7,497 nucleotides of DNA from an uncultured Muribaculaceae bacterium (GCA_910589095.1 CAJUSN010000120.1:1-7497); one strand, 5' to 3'. Positions 1 through 6,152 are shown, counted from the first letter of the stretch. Numbers and translations: made by a program. The notes: generated by a model from the letters alone, not told the origin.

Positions 1-1
1 C

Positions 2-448
2 GGTGCAATTGCATCAGGGCTGATAGGCGCGTCGGCAGCAGTGATGTCGGTGGCAGTGGCCATTGCTTTCATGGCACCCGACATGCGCCTCAACCTGCTG
101 TTTTTCGGCTGGGCGCGATTGAAATGGGTGGCAGCCGTGATGCTTGCCATAGCAGTGATATGCTACTCGGGATACCATCCCGGAAGCGATGCCGCTCATG
201 CCGGAGGTGTTTTAGCCGGGATGATTTTCGGCATATCCTACCGACTCCTTTCACGTCGCTACAATAAACCTCAGGAACCTACACGTCCGCTCACAGTTGC
301 CACTCCCCTCCCCCATCATAACGGGCTAACTGACCACGAGCTGCTTGATTCGCTACTCGATAAGATTCGCCGTTCGGGGTATGATTCTCTCTCCGTTCCG
401 GAGAAGACCACTCTTGACGCATTGTCGCAACGCTTGAAAAAATCTTGA
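2..448 (+). CDS. Rhomboid family intramembrane serine protease, C-terminal part (5' end outside the window)
   Basis: The reading frame is open from the first bases of the window to a TGA at 446-448, so the N-terminal half is missing. Rhomboids cut transmembrane substrates inside the membrane with a Ser-His dyad. The visible part starts in the catalytic helix: the nucleophile Ser lies in a GAS motif (codon 32-34), and the general-base His lies in an AHAGG motif (codon 197-199) in a later helix, followed by a glycine-rich helix (GGVLAGMIFG). The residue after the catalytic Ser is Ala, where most family members have Gly (GASA instead of GxSG). After the last helix comes a basic, soluble tail of about 65 residues ending in a helical segment (LLDKIRRSGYDSLSVPEK). 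A tail of this type is, as I recall, common at the end of Bacteroidota rhomboids. The GTG at 41 is not the start, because it lies downstream of the catalytic Ser. The EEP gene follows after 28 nt, so the two are probably co-transcribed. Confidence 0.88.
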   Translation, partial: GAIASGLIGASAAVMSVAVAIAFMAPDMRLNLLFFGWARLKWVAAVMLAIAVICYSGYHPGSDAAHAGGVLAGMIFGISYRLLSRRYNKPQEPTRPLTVATPLPHHNGLTDHELLDSLLDKIRRSGYDSLSVPEKTTLDALSQRLKKS

Positions 449-476
449 CTCACTTCCACATATCACATTCTCTTAA

Positions 477-1592
477 ATGACACTTTTCCGCCCCGTTAAA
501 AACCCGATACTCCGCGCTTGCGCATGGCTTGTCACGTTGGTGATGGCCATAGCGTTGGTTGTATCAGCCTACGGAGGAACCGTCAATCCGCTTGTGAGTC
601 CCCTCGGGGCAGTAGCTGCCATGTTTTTCCCCTTTGTACTGGTTTTGTCGCTACTGTTGCTCATCATCAACATCATCTGGTTTCGCAAAACTGCCATTCT
701 GAGTGGACTGTCACTTATGGCATGCGCCGGCCCCATCCTTACCTACTGCCCGTTAAATATCTTCCGACCATCCATGGCGAGCATAGAGAAGAGTCATAGC
801 CAAACCATAAAGGTAATGACTTATAACATGCTTAACCTGGATGACTTCACCAAGGGAGCATGCTCGCTTGATGCGGGTAATCCTACTGTCAATTTTGTCC
901 TGGCCGAACGGCCAGACATACTTTTAAGTCAGGAGAGCGAGCAGTTGGTAACCACAAAAAAGAACATCACCCCCCAGCAGCAGCAACTACTTCAGCAACT
1001 GTACCCCTACCGCCATGTCAACGCCCGCGGAATGGGCATCCATTCCCGCTATCCGGTGGAGATTGAGCGGGTGGAACACAATGACCGCTGGCTCTACGAT
1101 GTTGAGCGTTACAAGGTGTATCTTCCCGGAGATACTGTAACAATATTCAACGTACATCTCCAGTCACTCGGACTCACGGACGGAGATAAAGCCGTGTACC
1201 ACGAAATAACGAGCGGTGTAGCCGAGGATATGAGTACTATACGCAAGTCACTCATTCACAAGCTCACCGACGCATTCCGCAAGCGTGCTATTCAGGCACA
1301 GGTGGTGCGAGATGTGCTTGACTCCGTCAGCGGAAGCGTGATGGTGTGCGGCGACTTCAACGACATCCCCGGATGTTACGCACTGCGCACTATCGAGGGC
1401 AACACCCTTAAGGATGCATACCGCCAAGCCGGCATCGGGCCGGCAATAACATATCATGCCGACCGTTTCTACTTCCGCATCGACCATATATTATATGGTG
1501 GAGGACGGCTGAAACCGCTCAGAGTTTGGCGAGGAGATAATCCCTCGAGTGATCATTATCCACTCATCGCCATATTTGAGATTGAAGAATGA
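477..1592 (+). CDS. Membrane-anchored endonuclease/exonuclease/phosphatase (EEP) family protein
   Basis: This 371-residue protein has two parts. Residues about 12-95 contain three hydrophobic segments (about 12-31, 43-68 and 73-92), enough to anchor it in the inner membrane. Residues about 110-370 form an EEP (DNase I-like) metallo-hydrolase domain. The usual active-site positions can be read in order: Asn117 in MTYNMLN, Glu153 in LLSQES, His227 in NVHLQS, Asp293 and Asn295 in CGDFND, Asp336-His337 in RIDHILY, and Asp359-His360 in SSDHYP. The site therefore looks complete and should bind Mg2+. The family includes nucleases, phospholipases and phosphoinositide phosphatases, so the substrate cannot be told from sequence. 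With three helices and an inside N-terminus the catalytic domain would lie in the periplasm, which would favour an envelope lipid or extracellular nucleic acid; this is inference. The ATG at 477 has no Shine-Dalgarno, as is usual in this phylum. The gene sits 28 nt after the rhomboid gene and 41 nt before the M3 peptidase gene. Confidence 0.9.
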   Translation: MTLFRPVKNPILRACAWLVTLVMAIALVVSAYGGTVNPLVSPLGAVAAMFFPFVLVLSLLLLIINIIWFRKTAILSGLSLMACAGPILTYCPLNIFRPSMASIEKSHSQTIKVMTYNMLNLDDFTKGACSLDAGNPTVNFVLAERPDILLSQESEQLVTTKKNITPQQQQLLQQLYPYRHVNARGMGIHSRYPVEIERVEHNDRWLYDVERYKVYLPGDTVTIFNVHLQSLGLTDGDKAVYHEITSGVAEDMSTIRKSLIHKLTDAFRKRAIQAQVVRDVLDSVSGSVMVCGDFNDIPGCYALRTIEGNTLKDAYRQAGIGPAITYHADRFYFRIDHILYGGGRLKPLRVWRGDNPSSDHYPLIAIFEIEE

Positions 1593-1633
1593 ATCAATGA
1601 CAACAATAATAACAATAAAAACAACTCAACGAA

Positions 1634-3793
1634 ATGTTCAAACCAATCCTGACACTTGCTGTTAGCATAGTGCTCCCGCTGGCCTCACAAGGGGCAGGCA
1701 CACGGACCAATCCGTTCCTGGAGCCCTACAACACACCATTCAACATTCCTCCGTTTGAAAAGATCCAGTATGATGATTACCTTCCGGCCCTTGAGCAGGG
1801 AATCAAGGACTACAAGGCTGAAATCGATGCCATTGTGCGCAACCGTGCCACTCCCGATTTCGACAACACCATCCTGGCCATGGAGCAGGCCGGTCAGCTG
1901 CTCAACCGCGTGATGACCGTGTTCTCTGCCCTTGATGAAACCGAATCATGCCCTGAAATGGTGGCTATTTCTGAAAAAGCCTATCCCATTTACTCGCAGG
2001 TCAATGACGAGGTGATGATGAACTCCGCACTTTTTCAGCGCGTGAAGCAAGTTTATGACCGTCGCAATCAGATGGGTCTTGATCCCCAACAGCTGCTCGC
2101 TGTGGAAAAAGCCTATAAACGCTTCACCCGCAACGGCGCGTTGCTCTCTGAAACCGACAAGGACAAGCTCAAAAAACTGAACACCGAACTCACAGACCTG
2201 TTCCTTGTGTTCAACAAGAACCTGCTCAACGACACTAACGCGTTCCAGCTAATTGTCGATGACAAGAGCCAGCTCTCCGGCATACCCGCATCAAATGTTG
2301 CACAAGCGGCCGACGACGCTGCCGCTGCCGGTCACAAAGGCAAGTGGATGTTCACCCTTCACGCACCAAGCCGTCTGCCCCTGCTTCAGTATGCCGACAA
2401 TCGTGAACTGCGCCGCAAGATGTATGAAGCTTATATCAATTTGGCCTCATCAGGCAAGAATGACAACAAACCTGTGATCAACCGCATCCTCAAGGCTCGC
2501 TCAGAGAAAGCACGCCTTCTTGGATTCGAGAACTTTGCTTCATATGCCACCGATGATGTAATGGCCAAGACCCCTGAGGCTGCCGAAGACCTTCTTCTTG
2601 AAATTTGGCAGCCGGCAGTGAACCGTGTTGCCGACGAGGTGAAAGAGATGCAGGCTTTGGCCGACAAAGAGGGCGCCGGAATAAAAATCGAGCCCTGGGA
2701 CTATTATTATTATGCAGAAAAAGTGCGCAAGGATAAATTTGACCTCAACGAGGACGAAGTGCGCGCATATTTCTCTCTTGACAATGTGCGTGAGGGCATA
2801 TTCTCAATGGCCAACAGGCTTTACGGTGTAAAATTCACCGAACTCCCCGATGCACCCAAATACAATCCCGAAGTAAAGGTTTATGAAGTAACAGATGAAA
2901 AGGGTGAGCACGTAGCAGTGTTCATGACCGACTATTTCCCCCGCGCTTCAAAACGCCAGGGTGCGTGGATGAGCGAATTCCAAGGTGCGTTCACTGACCC
3001 CGACGGCAAGTCCCAGCGTCCCATCGTGTTCAACGTTGGTAATTTCTCCCGTCCTACCGCCGACACTCCTGCCCTGCTCACCCTTGATGAAGTTGAAACA
3101 ATGTTTCATGAATTCGGTCACGGTCTGCACGGCATGTTGACTAAAGCCAAGCTCCGCAGTCAGGCGGGCACAAACGTTGACCGCGACTTCGTAGAGCTCC
3201 CCTCTCAGATTCATGAGCACTGGGCACTTGAACCCGAGCTCCTCAAGACTTATGCCCGTCACTACAAGACCGGTGAAGTGATTCCCGATGAACTTGTAAA
3301 GAAACTTGAAGCAGCATCGACCCACAATCAGGGCTTTGCAACCACCGAACTTGTTGGCGCCGCTCTGCTAGACCTTCAGTTCGGCAAACTCAATCCCGAT
3401 GGCGACATCGACATAGCTGAGTTTGAAAAGAACGTGGCCTCGACTCTCAAAATGCCTGCCGAAGTTCAGTTCCGTTATCGCAGCCCTTACTTCCGCCATG
3501 TGTTCGGAAGCGACGGCTATGCCTCCGGATATTACACCTACCTGTGGGCCGAAGTGTTGGATACCGACGGCTTCGAACTATTTAAAGAAAAAGGTATCTT
3601 TGATCCTGCAACTGCAAAAAAATTCAAGGAAACCGTCCTTGAATCAGGTGGCAGTGTTGACCCCATGGACCTTTATGTTACCTTCCGCGGCCACCGTCCC
3701 AGCGTGGATGCTCTTCTCCGCAACCGCGGGCTTACCCCCGTTAAAAAACAAGCTCCCAAACAGGATAAGCTTCCTCAGGTGGGAGGTAAATAA
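1634..3793 (+). CDS. dcp: M3 family zinc metallopeptidase, Dcp-like peptidyl-dipeptidase, probably secreted
   Basis: The 719-residue protein matches the oligopeptidase M3 family, closest to peptidyl-dipeptidase Dcp, which removes dipeptides from the C-terminus of short peptides. The zinc site is clear: HEFGH at residues 492-496 (codons 3107-3121) gives two His ligands and the catalytic Glu493, and the third ligand is probably Glu521 in DFVELPSQ, a typical 25-residue spacing. The substrate-binding loop near the C-terminus is present (FRHVFGSDGYASGYYTYLWAEVL, in two parts at residues 620-629 and 630-642), with its conserved Tyr and Gly residues. The N-terminus has a short hydrophobic stretch (residues 4-18) ending in LASQGAG, which looks like a signal peptide; there is no lipobox Cys, so export to the periplasm is likely. 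The mature part then begins with the NPF...YNTPF...PPF pattern of this group. A basic tail (about residues 701-719) extends past the usual end. The leader 1593-1633 is A-rich without a Shine-Dalgarno; a 7/8 match to the -7 box (CATATTTG, 1571-1578) is a possible own promoter. Confidence 0.95.
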   Translation: MFKPILTLAVSIVLPLASQGAGTRTNPFLEPYNTPFNIPPFEKIQYDDYLPALEQGIKDYKAEIDAIVRNRATPDFDNTILAMEQAGQLLNRVMTVFSALDETESCPEMVAISEKAYPIYSQVNDEVMMNSALFQRVKQVYDRRNQMGLDPQQLLAVEKAYKRFTRNGALLSETDKDKLKKLNTELTDLFLVFNKNLLNDTNAFQLIVDDKSQLSGIPASNVAQAADDAAAAGHKGKWMFTLHAPSRLPLLQYADNRELRRKMYEAYINLASSGKNDNKPVINRILKARSEKARLLGFENFASYATDDVMAKTPEAAEDLLLEIWQPAVNRVADEVKEMQALADKEGAGIKIEPWDYYYYAEKVRKDKFDLNEDEVRAYFSLDNVREGIFSMANRLYGVKFTELPDAPKYNPEVKVYEVTDEKGEHVAVFMTDYFPRASKRQGAWMSEFQGAFTDPDGKSQRPIVFNVGNFSRPTADTPALLTLDEVETMFHEFGHGLHGMLTKAKLRSQAGTNVDRDFVELPSQIHEHWALEPELLKTYARHYKTGEVIPDELVKKLEAASTHNQGFATTELVGAALLDLQFGKLNPDGDIDIAEFEKNVASTLKMPAEVQFRYRSPYFRHVFGSDGYASGYYTYLWAEVLDTDGFELFKEKGIFDPATAKKFKETVLESGGSVDPMDLYVTFRGHRPSVDALLRNRGLTPVKKQAPKQDKLPQVGGK

Positions 3794-3834
3794 CAGGTAC
3801 TACTCCCCCTACAACCCTTAATACTTAATAGAGA

Positions 3835-3864
3835 CGTCCCGCACCGAACATCGGTAGCGGGACG
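3835..3864 (+). terminator. Strong hairpin terminating the M3 peptidase transcript
   Basis: The arm CGTCCCGC (3835-3842) pairs with GCGGGACG (3857-3864), and the inner arm ACCGA (3843-3847) pairs with TCGGT (3851-3855). This makes a 13-bp stem with one bulged A (3856) and a 3-nt loop ACA. The tail after it (CCTTATTTATATA) is AT-rich but is not a pure T-run, so it may be an intrinsic terminator of modest quality or a transcript-stabilising 3' end. It lies 41 nt after the peptidase stop and separates that operon from the next promoter. Confidence 0.8.
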
Positions 3865-3912
3865 CCTTATTTATATATATACTTGACGTCACTATTAACA
3901 TTTATTGAAATG

Positions 3913-3924
3913 ATTGTGCACAAT
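3913..3924. promoter_or_regulatory. 12-bp perfect palindrome, possible operator
   Basis: ATTGTGCACAAT is a perfect inverted repeat ending 18 nt before the -7 box, so it covers roughly the -33 region. It is nested in a wider imperfect symmetry: TAACATT at 3896-3902 is the reverse complement of AATGTTA at 3922-3928. A second short palindrome, TGACGTCA, lies at 3884-3891. A dimeric regulator could bind such a site, but no regulator is identified and AT-rich palindromes can arise by chance. Confidence 0.4.
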
Positions 3925-3942
3925 GTTAGCACACGTACTTCT

Positions 3943-3950
3943 TAATTTTG
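3943..3950 (+). promoter_or_regulatory. Bacteroidota -7 promoter box for the 71-aa gene
   Basis: TAATTTTG is a perfect match to the Bacteroidota -7 consensus TAnnTTTG. It lies 68 nt upstream of the ATG at 4019, so a leader of roughly 60 nt is expected. No good TTG -33 box sits at the standard distance; the nearest is ATG at 3923-3925 with a 17-nt spacer. The absence of a good -33 box and the palindromes in the upstream region suggest that an activator or repressor may act here, but that is inference. Confidence 0.6.
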
Positions 3951-4018
3951 CATTGTGGATGATAAATACAGCACCACAAACCAGAAACAACTCCCATCTC
4001 AACTCAAAAATAATTACT

Positions 4019-4234
4019 ATGGCTAAGATTTCTCTAAACGACGTTATATTCGCAACTCTCACCCTCCGTGGAGCCATCAAGGCCACCGTCCGCTTAAGCG
4101 GCATTGATACTTTTCCCCAAATTTTGGCCAAACTTCTGGCATGCGTACCGGGTAGCCGCGGCATGGCAACCGTGGAAGTGCGCAACAGCTCCCAAGGTTG
4201 GAACTACCGCTCGCAAGTGTTCCTTTCAGCGTGA
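4019..4234 (+). CDS. Small basic protein of 71 residues, function unknown
   Basis: I do not recognise this family. I chose the ATG at 4019 because it follows an AT-rich leader typical of the phylum and lies downstream of a good -7 box; the longer in-frame version from 3914 would start upstream of that promoter. The protein has about eight Lys/Arg against three Asp/Glu, so it is basic. The pattern suggests two beta strands (about residues 3-17 and 19-29), one helix (about 31-42), then two more strands (about 49-56 and 61-70): a compact beta-beta-alpha-beta-beta fold. The motif RNSSQGW (residues 55-61) stands out and could be a conserved core. There is no signal peptide or membrane segment, so it should be cytoplasmic. 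Reasons to believe the gene is real are its promoter, its start context and its position as a monocistronic unit next to the HU gene. A nucleic-acid-binding role would fit the charge but is speculation. Confidence 0.65.
   Translation: MAKISLNDVIFATLTLRGAIKATVRLSGIDTFPQILAKLLACVPGSRGMATVEVRNSSQGWNYRSQVFLSA
4090..4101. repeat. 12-bp palindrome inside the 71-aa gene, arms repeated after its stop
   Basis: CCGCTTAAGCGG is a perfect palindrome lying within the coding sequence (the codons for Val-Arg-Leu-Ser-Gly). The same two 6-nt arms, CCGCTT and AAGCGG, recur at 4239-4253 separated by ATG. The pair could mark two binding sites or two RNA stems on one transcript. Confidence 0.45.
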
Positions 4235-4238
4235 AAAA

Positions 4239-4253
4239 CCGCTTATGAAGCGG
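4239..4253 (+). repeat. Hairpin just after the 71-aa gene (second CCGCTT/AAGCGG copy)
   Basis: CCGCTT (4239-4244) and AAGCGG (4248-4253) form a 6-bp stem with loop ATG, starting 4 nt after the stop codon. On the + strand it is followed by GAAAATGACG, not a T-run, so it is not a canonical terminator. On the - strand the stem would be followed by five T, but no - strand gene reads into it. It may protect the mRNA 3' end or be part of the larger alternating structure that extends to 4304. Confidence 0.5.
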
Positions 4254-4260
4254 GAAAATG

Positions 4261-4304
4261 ACGCTTTTTAGGCAAGAAAATAGCAATATTAACTAAAAAA
4301 GCGT
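4261..4304 (+). repeat. 9-bp inverted repeat in the HU upstream region
   Basis: ACGCTTTTT (4261-4269) is the exact reverse complement of AAAAAGCGT (4296-4304), with a 26-nt spacer. It lies between the 71-aa gene and the HU promoter box. It could form a long AU-rich stem ending the upstream transcript. The run after it (GATTTATG) is only partly T-rich, so its use as a terminator is uncertain. Confidence 0.4.
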
Positions 4305-4357
4305 GATTTATGAACGAAAGTAGGCCTTGAAATGTCGGAAATTCATGGAGTTTTTTG

Positions 4358-4365
4358 TAACTTTG
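4358..4365 (+). promoter_or_regulatory. Bacteroidota -7 promoter box for the HU gene
   Basis: TAACTTTG is a perfect TAnnTTTG match, 42 nt before the HU ATG at 4408, giving an expected leader of about 35 nt. No clear TTG -33 box is seen at the expected spacing. The leader is A/C-rich and has no Shine-Dalgarno. Confidence 0.7.
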
Positions 4366-4407
4366 CACCCGTTAAAGCCAATCAAAAACAATTGTAACCC
4401 AAAAGAT

Positions 4408-4689
4408 ATGACTAAAGCAGAAATTGCAAACGAAGTAGCAAAGAGCACCGGCATAGACAAGGCAGCCGCCGTAGCTGTGATTGAACAGTTCATGACAGTA
4501 GTTAAGGACAGCCTCTCCCGTGGTGAAAACGTGTATTTGCGTGGCTTCGGCAGCTTCATCATCAAGCGCCGTGCAGAAAAAACAGCCCGCAACATTTCCA
4601 AGAACACCACTCTTATTGTTCCGGCTCATAACATTCCCGCTTTCAAGCCGGCTCCCGCTTTCAAAGAGGAAGTGGCCAAAGGCGAATAA
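4408..4689 (+). CDS. HU/IHF-family DNA-binding protein, Bacteroidota type
   Basis: The 93-residue protein is a standard-length HU: an N-terminal helical dimerisation part (about residues 3-38), then the GFGSF signature (46-50), then the beta-arm (about 51-76) and the closing IPAFKPAPAF segment (76-85). HU dimers bend and coat DNA in the nucleoid. The beta-arm tip differs from classical HU: where E. coli-type proteins have RNPQTG, this one has RNISKN (61-66), so Ile63 replaces the Pro that normally intercalates between base pairs. As I recall, this form is common among Bacteroidota HU proteins. The ATG at 4408 is chosen because the N-terminus then matches the family (MTKAEIANEVAK); the upstream in-frame ATG at 4327 lies before the promoter box. 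The gene is flanked by its own promoter box and a strong terminator, so it is likely expressed alone and highly. Bacteroidota genomes usually carry several HU paralogues, so I give no symbol. Confidence 0.95.
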   Translation: MTKAEIANEVAKSTGIDKAAAVAVIEQFMTVVKDSLSRGENVYLRGFGSFIIKRRAEKTARNISKNTTLIVPAHNIPAFKPAPAFKEEVAKGE

Positions 4690-4720
4690 TTACGCTATCT
4701 ACTAACAACAGAACTAACCG

Positions 4721-4758
4721 AAGCATGTCATCACCAACCGGTGTAGACATGCTTTTTT
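4721..4758 (+). terminator. Intrinsic terminator after the HU gene
   Basis: AAGCATGTC (4721-4729) pairs perfectly with GACATGCTT (4746-4754), with an inner CACC/GGTG stem, and is followed at once by TTTT (T-run 4753-4758 including the stem end). It is 31 nt after the HU stop. This is the clearest rho-independent terminator in the window. Confidence 0.9.
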
Positions 4759-4784
4759 ATTCACCCTAAAATACAATAGAAATT

Positions 4785-5060
4785 ATGATCAGACTGAATT
4801 GCTTTATAAGAGTAGAGGCAGAGCGCCGTGAAGAAGTTATCAACGCAGCTGTACGCCTCACCGAAGCATCACTTCTGCAGGACGGATGTGTAGCTTACGA
4901 CCTGTTTGCAAGCGTCACCCGCCCGGATGTGTTGATGATATGCGAAACATGGCGCGACCAAGCGGCTCTGGACGCACATAGCGCATCGGATGTTTTCGTA
5001 ACCGAGGTGGGATTGATGCGCTCGCTCGCTGAAATGAAACTTGAAAAATTTGAGTTCTGA
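4785..5060 (+). CDS. ABM-fold antibiotic biosynthesis monooxygenase family protein (YgiN-like)
   Basis: The 91-residue protein fits the ABM domain, a dimeric ferredoxin-like alpha+beta barrel that includes the quinol monooxygenase YgiN and heme-degrading enzymes. Visible family features are the first strand (RLNCFIRVEAE, residues 3-13), a long helix (about 15-31), a strand around DGCVAYDLF (33-41), and the characteristic ETWRDQAALDAHSASDVF block (54-71), where the E-W-x-D and A-H positions are typical. The length is normal for single-domain members. The substrate is unknown; members act on quinones or polyketide-like aromatics, often as small accessory or stress proteins, and no metal or flavin is required in the cofactor-free ones. 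The ATG at 4785 follows an A-rich leader without a Shine-Dalgarno. It begins 24 nt after the HU terminator with no visible -7 box in between. It converges with lrgB, whose stop is only 10 nt away. Confidence 0.85.
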   Translation: MIRLNCFIRVEAERREEVINAAVRLTEASLLQDGCVAYDLFASVTRPDVLMICETWRDQAALDAHSASDVFVTEVGLMRSLAEMKLEKFEF

Positions 5061-5070
5061 AAACCGAATT

Positions 5071-5763
5071 TCAATACCCTATAAGCGGTAGAATAAATGG
5101 AGCCAGAAGAGCGGTGAGCAATCCGTTGAGCGTAAGTCCCAGCGAAGAGAATGCTCCGTAACGTTCACCACGCTCCATGGCGGCGGAAGTACCTATGGCG
5201 TGAGCGGCAGTTCCAATTGAAAGCCCCTGCGCAATCGGGCTTTTAACATGGCTGAACTTCACTATTTTAAAACCAGCCATACCGCCGAAAATACCTGTAC
5301 ATACCACCACAGCGGCCGTGAGGGCGGGAATTCCACCCACGGCCGCTGATATTTCCATTGCTATGGGCGTAGTCACAGCTTTAGGCGCAAGCGACATGAT
5401 AATCTCCCGGGAAGCTCCAAGCAACTCAGCTAAGGCTACCACCGACACTATTCCGGCCACACACCCGGCAAGTTCCGAGAGCAGGAGCGGAAGCAATTGC
5501 TTTTTAATGGTGGAGAGCTGTTTGTAAAGCGGCAATCCAAGTGCCACAACAGCCGGCTTCAACCAAAACTCAATATATTTACCTCCGGCACGATAAGTGT
5601 CGTAATCAATTCCGGCCGAACTCAAAATTACGATAAGGACAATTATGGACACCAGAATCGGATTCAGAAGCTTCACACCGAAACGGCGTTGAAGCAGTTG
5701 GGCGCCCAAAAACGCTATGAATGTAAGCGCTATAAGGAATATTTCATTGCTTAAAAAATCCAT
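5071..5763 (-). CDS. lrgB: LrgB family membrane protein (CidB/LrgB)
   Basis: From the ATG at 5763 the product is 230 residues, normal for LrgB. Hydrophobic helices lie at about 6-25, 31-50, 68-82, 90-114, 144-164 and 205-229. Two family signatures are visible: PKAVTTPIAMEIS (residues 127-139), followed by the GGIPALTA stretch, and GTAAHAIGTSAAME (184-197). LrgB works with LrgA. The pair was first described as modulating murein hydrolase activity and lysis, and homologues transport pyruvate in Bacillus and Streptococcus or glycolate/glycerate in plastids; which role applies here cannot be read from sequence. I choose 5763 over the longer in-frame start at 5799 because it gives the family N-terminus, avoids overlap with lrgA, and has a perfect AGGAGG (minus-strand 5778-5773) 9 nt upstream. 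The lrgA stop is 4 nt before this ATG, so translation is probably coupled. Confidence 0.93.
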   Translation of the reverse strand: MDFLSNEIFLIALTFIAFLGAQLLQRRFGVKLLNPILVSIIVLIVILSSAGIDYDTYRAGGKYIEFWLKPAVVALGLPLYKQLSTIKKQLLPLLLSELAGCVAGIVSVVALAELLGASREIIMSLAPKAVTTPIAMEISAAVGGIPALTAAVVVCTGIFGGMAGFKIVKFSHVKSPIAQGLSIGTAAHAIGTSAAMERGERYGAFSSLGLTLNGLLTALLAPFILPLIGY

Positions 5764-5767
5764 AAGC

Positions 5768-6148
5768 TCACGCCTCCTCATTGACCGGATGCCTGACATC
5801 CTTTTTATGTGAAAAACTTTTTCGCACCGCGCGGTGAGTCCATCCTGTCACAGCTATGATCACTATGGTGCTTCCAACCGAAGCGCCAACAATTGGCAGC
5901 CATTCGTCGGCTATAATACCGAGGCAATTCATTAACCCCACTCCGGCAGGAACAAAGAAAAACCCAAGATTATGGACAAGGAAGTTGGCCACTCGCTCAA
6001 CGTGGCGCGGTTTGACCACACCGACCTGAAGAGATGCCGTGAGCATCAACATCCCAAGAATACTTGACGGAACCGGAATACCGGTGAGCCATACAATAAG
6101 TTCGCCAATGGCGAGGAAAAGGAACAGAAGTCCGAATTGTAGAATCAT
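5768..6148 (-). CDS. lrgA: CidA/LrgA family holin-like membrane protein
   Basis: The 126-residue protein is typical of CidA/LrgA: four hydrophobic helices (about 3-21, 27-44, 58-78 and 85-104), with the family motifs PVPSSILGMLML (25-36) and FFFVPAGVGLM (63-73), then a basic, charged C-terminal tail. It acts in the inner membrane with LrgB; members resemble holins in size and topology, but a pore-forming role is debated. The ATG at 6148 gives the normal family N-terminus (MILQFG then the first helix) with no usable start downstream. A -7 box ends only 4 nt before the ATG, so the transcript probably starts at or next to the start codon and may lack a leader. lrgB follows after 4 nt, making a two-gene operon. 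In other bacteria this operon is often controlled by the LytSR two-component system, but no regulator is encoded in this window. Confidence 0.93.
   Translation of the reverse strand: MILQFGLLFLFLAIGELIVWLTGIPVPSSILGMLMLTASLQVGVVKPRHVERVANFLVHNLGFFFVPAGVGLMNCLGIIADEWLPIVGASVGSTIVIIAVTGWTHRAVRKSFSHKKDVRHPVNEEA
5773..5778 (-). promoter_or_regulatory. Shine-Dalgarno AGGAGG for lrgB
   Basis: AGGAGG lies inside the last codons of lrgA (the Glu-Glu-Ala end), 9 nt before the lrgB ATG. It decides the lrgB start. It is the only strong Shine-Dalgarno I see in the window. Confidence 0.75.
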
Positions 6149-6152
6149 GGCG

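Noticed and set aside
2948..3325. 125-codon ORF on the minus strand inside the M3 peptidase gene
   Set aside because: It lies opposite the zinc-site region of a clear gene, has no start context or known motif, and is a shadow of the coding strand.
3423..3821. 132-codon + strand ORF overlapping the 3' end of the M3 peptidase
   Set aside because: Out-of-frame shadow; the M3 frame carries all the conserved C-terminal residues through to its stop, so there is no frameshift.
3895..4286. Minus-strand ORFs opposite the 71-aa gene
   Set aside because: No promoter or start context on that strand, whereas the + strand has a perfect -7 box and a typical AT-rich leader.
5764..5799. Upstream in-frame start for lrgB at 5799
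   Set aside because: It would overlap lrgA by 32 nt and add a basic stretch unlike the family N-terminus; the ATG at 5763 has a perfect Shine-Dalgarno.
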